Assembly: GCA_030679805.1 (NCBI GenBank) | Contig: JAUXST010000448.1 | Span: 1 to 6,637 of the forward strand | From: Reyranella sp. | Lineage (GTDB): Bacteria > Pseudomonadota > Alphaproteobacteria > Reyranellales > Reyranellaceae | Reading direction: 5' to 3' | DNA length: 6,637 nucleotides | In this document: in pieces, positions 4,373 to 6,637 of the stretch | Layout of the letters: each line of letters opens with the position of its first letter | How positions within the stretch are numbered: position 1 is the stretch's first letter | The notes under the pieces: generated by a model | Database searches by the model: none | The model's input: only the letters and a program-made list of their open reading frames with translations | Told to the model about the DNA's origin: nothing | Position numbers and translations under genes: made by a program

Positions 4373-5183
4373 GACAACTGGGGCTGAGCCACAATACGAG
4401 ATCTTCGCCATCCGCTACGCTTGGCGAGATGCCAAGCGTTCCGACCATTTCATCGGCGGCGACCCGCACGACGGGCCGATGCCGATGGACTATTTCACGT
4501 GGATCATCCGGGGCGACAGCCGCACCATCGTGGTCGACACCGGCTTCACGGCGGAAGTGTCGGCCAAGCGCGGACGCACGCACCTGCGCTGCCCGATCGA
4601 GACGCTGTCGGAACTGGGCATCGATCCAGATTCGGTGGACGACGTGGTGCTGACGCACCTGCACTACGACCACGTCGGCAACTTCCACAAATTCGCTCAC
4701 GCGCGCTTCCATCTGCAGACGCGCGAGATGGGCTTCGTCACCGGCCCCTACATGCGCTACCCCAAGTTCGGCCACAGCTTCGAGGTCGAGGACGTGGTCG
4801 GCATGGTGAAGCTCAACTTCAAGGGCCGCGTCGAGCAGCACAACGGCGACTTCGAGCTGGCACCGGGCATCAGCCTGCACCATGTCGGCGGCCATACGCC
4901 GGGCCTGCAGATCGTCCGCGTGATGACCAGGCGCGGCTGGGTCGTGCTGGCGTCAGACGCGGCGCACTACTACGAGCATATGCAGAAGAACCGCTTCTTC
5001 GTGCAGGCCTTCAATCTCGGCGACATGATCGATGGCTACCGGACCTGCGAGCGCCTCGCCGCCTCGCCCGACCACATCGTCCCCGGCCACGACCCGTTGG
5101 TGATGAAGTTCTATCCCGCCGTCTCGCCCAAGCTCGAGGGCGTGATCGTGCGGCTCGACGTGCCGCCGAAGAGAGAGGGCTGA
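4365..5183 (+). CDS. Metallo-beta-lactamase-fold hydrolase (AHL-lactonase-like)
   Basis: A 272-residue enzyme of the metallo-beta-lactamase superfamily, closest in layout to the N-acyl homoserine lactonase (AiiA-like) group. The dinuclear metal site is complete: THLHYDH at 97-103 (His98, His100, Asp102, His103), GGHTPG with His177, SDAAHYY with Asp198, and VPGHDP with His242. The segment IVVDTG (55-60) is the usual strand before the active site. Family members open lactone rings or hydrolyse esters; quorum quenching is possible, but the operon position suggests a metabolic lactone or ester instead. The ATG overlaps the dehydrogenase stop by 8 bp, so translation is probably coupled. No signal peptide is seen, so it is likely cytoplasmic. 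Its stop is 4 bp from the stop of the convergent permease. Confidence 0.87.
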   Translation: MAETTGAEPQYEIFAIRYAWRDAKRSDHFIGGDPHDGPMPMDYFTWIIRGDSRTIVVDTGFTAEVSAKRGRTHLRCPIETLSELGIDPDSVDDVVLTHLHYDHVGNFHKFAHARFHLQTREMGFVTGPYMRYPKFGHSFEVEDVVGMVKLNFKGRVEQHNGDFELAPGISLHHVGGHTPGLQIVRVMTRRGWVVLASDAAHYYEHMQKNRFFVQAFNLGDMIDGYRTCERLAASPDHIVPGHDPLVMKFYPAVSPKLEGVIVRLDVPPKREG

Positions 5184-5187
5184 CCCG

Positions 5188-6048
5188 CTACCGCCGCACC
5201 CGCTCGCGATGCAGGATGTAGAGACCGGAGCCCACGATCACGGCGATGCCGGCCAGCGCCAGCGCGTTGGGCACGTCGCCCCACACGACGTAGCCGATGC
5301 CGAGCGCCCACAGGATCGAGGCGTAGCGGAACGAGCCGATGACGGAGAACTCCGCGCCCGAGCGCAGCGCGATCACCAGGAACTGGTAGCCCGCCGCCAG
5401 CAGCAGCGAGGACGCGACCAACAGGCCGATCTCGTAGGCCGTCATCGGCTGCCAGCCGTCCACGAAGATCCAGGCGCAGCCCGCCAGAGCCACCGCCACG
5501 GCCGAAGCGAAGGAGACCACCAGGGTCGGCACATTGGCCGGCAGGTAGCGGCCGAGAATGTCGCGAAAGGCGCCGATGAAGGTGCCGAGCAGCACCACCC
5601 AGGCCCAGACGTCGATATCGCCCGGCCGCGGCTGGATCACCAGCAGCACGCCCAGGAAGCCGACGATGACCGCGCTCCAGCGCCGCCAGCGCACCGTCTC
5701 CTTGAGCAGCAACACGGCCAGCGCGGTGAAGATGAGGGGCGTCGAGAGGTTGATGGCGGTGGCGATGGCGAACTGGGTGTGGAACAGCGCGATGAGATAG
5801 ACGATCGCAGCCACCGCCTCGAGCGCGCCGCGCAGCAACACGTGCGGATGAACCACGCCGCTCACCCGCCGCCAGGCGCCGGTCGCCAGCAGCGCCAGCG
5901 CGCACCACAACGTGGCGAAGAGGCCACGCACGCCGATCGCCTGCACCGATGGCACAGTTTCGGCGGCGAGCTTGATCAGCGCGTCGTTGAAAATGAAGAC
6001 CACGACCGCCGCCGACATCGCCAGGATGCCGCGGGTATTGTCGATCAT
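5188..6048 (-). CDS. EamA/DMT-superfamily permease
   Basis: A 286-residue integral membrane protein with about ten hydrophobic segments in two repeats of five, the usual drug/metabolite transporter layout. The first EamA domain runs to about residue 140 and includes the conserved loop SVQAIGVRGLFATLW (35-49), TAINLSTPLIFTALAVLLLKE (roughly 98-118) and the short basic loop TVRWRRW. The second starts near WAWVVLLGTFIGAFRDILGRY and ends GIAVIVGSGLYILHRERVRR, a basic cytoplasmic tail. EamA proteins often export amino acids or related metabolites; the substrate here is unknown. I chose the ATG at 6048, which has AGGTG just upstream, over an in-frame GTG at 6054. It lies 145 bases downstream of the cyanase gene, and a candidate terminator intervenes, so co-transcription is uncertain. 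Confidence 0.85.
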   Translation of the reverse strand: MIDNTRGILAMSAAVVVFIFNDALIKLAAETVPSVQAIGVRGLFATLWCALALLATGAWRRVSGVVHPHVLLRGALEAVAAIVYLIALFHTQFAIATAINLSTPLIFTALAVLLLKETVRWRRWSAVIVGFLGVLLVIQPRPGDIDVWAWVVLLGTFIGAFRDILGRYLPANVPTLVVSFASAVAVALAGCAWIFVDGWQPMTAYEIGLLVASSLLLAAGYQFLVIALRSGAEFSVIGSFRYASILWALGIGYVVWGDVPNALALAGIAVIVGSGLYILHRERVRR

Positions 6049-6159
6049 GGGCACCTGTTTCGGTGAGAAGGGGCAACTTTGCCTGCGCCGGTTCGGCGGC
6101 CCGGCCAGCAGCCCGGTCAGCGCAAGGGCTGCCCGGATAGCACTTTTGCCTGTCTTCTC

Positions 6160-6187
6160 AAACCGACCGGCTTCTCAGGCCGATCGA
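6160..6187 (-). terminator. Possible intrinsic terminator after cyanase
   Basis: Read on the minus strand, 6179-6187 pairs with 6163-6171 to give a 9-bp stem (UCGAUCGGC / GCCGGUCGG) with a 7-base loop; its two non-Watson-Crick positions are G-U wobbles that exist only in the minus-strand RNA. It begins 6 bases after the cyanase stop and is followed by UUU and then G. Placement and strand-specific pairing favour a weak terminator; the short U-run limits confidence. Confidence 0.4.
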
Positions 6188-6193
6188 ACGGCG

Positions 6194-6637
6194 TCAGTAG
6201 CTCTTGTAGCCCAGGAACTTGCCGGACATGGCGATCTTCACCCGGTCGCCCTTCTGGTCGGGCTGGCGCTCCATGGTCATGTCGAAGTCGATGGCGCTCA
6301 TGATGCCGTCGCCGAACTCTTCCTGGATCAGCTCCTTCCAGGTCGTGCCATAGACCTGCACGAGTTCGTAGAAGCGGTAGATCAGCGGATCGGTCGGCGG
6401 CACCTGGGGCAGCGAGCCGCGGTACGGCACTTCCTGCAGCAGCAGCACTTCTTCCTTGCCGAGTCCGAACAGCTTGCCGGCCTTGGTCGCCTGCTCCTTG
6501 GTCATCTTCATCTGGCCCATGCAGGCCGCGGTGACGATGATCTTCGACGCGCCGCCGATCTTCTTGGCGATCCCGTCCCAGGTGAGTTCTTTCATGCGCT
6601 TGGCGGTCAGGATCTTCTCGGTCACTTCAGCCCGTTT
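6194..6637 (-). CDS. cynS: Cyanase (cyanate hydratase), 5' end cut by the window
   Basis: Cyanase converts cyanate and bicarbonate to ammonia and two CO2 (via carbamate), giving cyanate detoxification and nitrogen supply; the family forms cytoplasmic decamers. Counting from a GTG at 6625, the three catalytic residues fall at the expected spacing: Arg84 and Glu87 in PPTDPLIYRFYELVQVYG, and Ser110 in FGDGIMSAIDFDM. The N-terminal helical domain (KRMKELTWDGIAKKIGG to FGLGKEEVLLLQEVPYRG) and the C-terminal KIAMSGKFLGYKSY are both present. Upstream of the GTG the frame stays open to the window edge as KRAE, matching the MKRAE-type start of many relatives, so the real start is probably an ATG just outside the window and the protein about 148 residues. 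The permease gene lies downstream on the same strand. Confidence 0.95.
   Translation of the reverse strand, partial: KRAEVTEKILTAKRMKELTWDGIAKKIGGASKIIVTAACMGQMKMTKEQATKAGKLFGLGKEEVLLLQEVPYRGSLPQVPPTDPLIYRFYELVQVYGTTWKELIQEEFGDGIMSAIDFDMTMERQPDQKGDRVKIAMSGKFLGYKSY

Noticed and set aside
3422..4411. 329-codon open frame opposite the dehydrogenase
   Set aside because: It is antisense to a clear HIBADH-family gene and has histidine/arginine/alanine-rich shadow composition.
6046..6054. GTG at 6054 as permease start
   Set aside because: The ATG at 6048 is two codons inside and has better-placed AGGTG; the GTG itself overlaps that ribosome-binding sequence.
5111..6076. Alternative long frames over the permease on both strands (also 5209-6066 plus)
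   Set aside because: The chosen frame has two five-helix EamA repeats; the others are Arg/Gly/Asp/Gln-rich and lack any domain.
6623..6625. GTG at 6625 as the true cyanase start
   Set aside because: The frame stays open to the window edge and encodes KRAE before it, matching the usual MKRAE N-terminus of relatives, so the start is more likely just outside the window.

Overview
The window is GC-rich and gene-dense, with protein families (a thioredoxin-like [2Fe-2S] ferredoxin paired with a DUF6489-type protein, a creatininase/dehydrogenase/lactonase operon, an EamA permease, a cyanase) typical of free-living Alphaproteobacteria such as Hyphomicrobiales or Rhodospirillales/Reyranella relatives. 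This placement is inferred from family memory and was not tested by a search.

Layout. Positions 1-405 hold no intact gene. They contain a run of hairpins (18-143), a decayed copy of the 3' end of a ferredoxin gene (149-215, minus strand), and palindromes built on TTGCAA (219-320). A compact hicB-hicA toxin-antitoxin pair follows (406-826), then a 187-bp intergenic element bounded by an 11-bp inverted repeat (880-1066). On the minus strand come an intact [2Fe-2S] ferredoxin (1068-1439) and, just upstream of it, a DUF6489-like gene (1447-1710). Divergent from these, on the plus strand, are a PEGA-like lipoprotein (1956-2576) and a tight three-gene cluster: creatininase-family hydrolase (2654-3397), beta-hydroxyacid dehydrogenase (3440-4372) and metallo-beta-lactamase-fold lactonase (4365-5183). 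The plus-strand run converges, with a 4-bp gap, on an EamA/DMT permease (5188-6048, minus), which lies downstream of a cyanase (6194 to the window edge, minus).

How the parts may work together. HicA/HicB form a toxin-antitoxin pair. The creatininase-dehydrogenase-lactonase set looks like a small catabolic operon combining two ring- or amide-opening metallohydrolases with an NAD(P)-dependent beta-hydroxyacid dehydrogenase; its substrate is unknown. Cyanase detoxifies cyanate to ammonia and CO2, and the permease behind it may export or import a small metabolite.

The most notable structural signals are: (i) hicBA lies between two diverged copies (60 of 67 positions identical) of the same ferredoxin 3' end, stop codons aligned, as if a small element had integrated at the end of that gene and supplied a replacement tail; and (ii) a perfect 13-bp inverted repeat that folds the ribosome-binding site and GTG start of the creatininase gene into one hairpin. 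A second hairpin buries the ribosome-binding site of the lipoprotein. No CRISPR array, tRNA, rRNA or transposase gene was seen.
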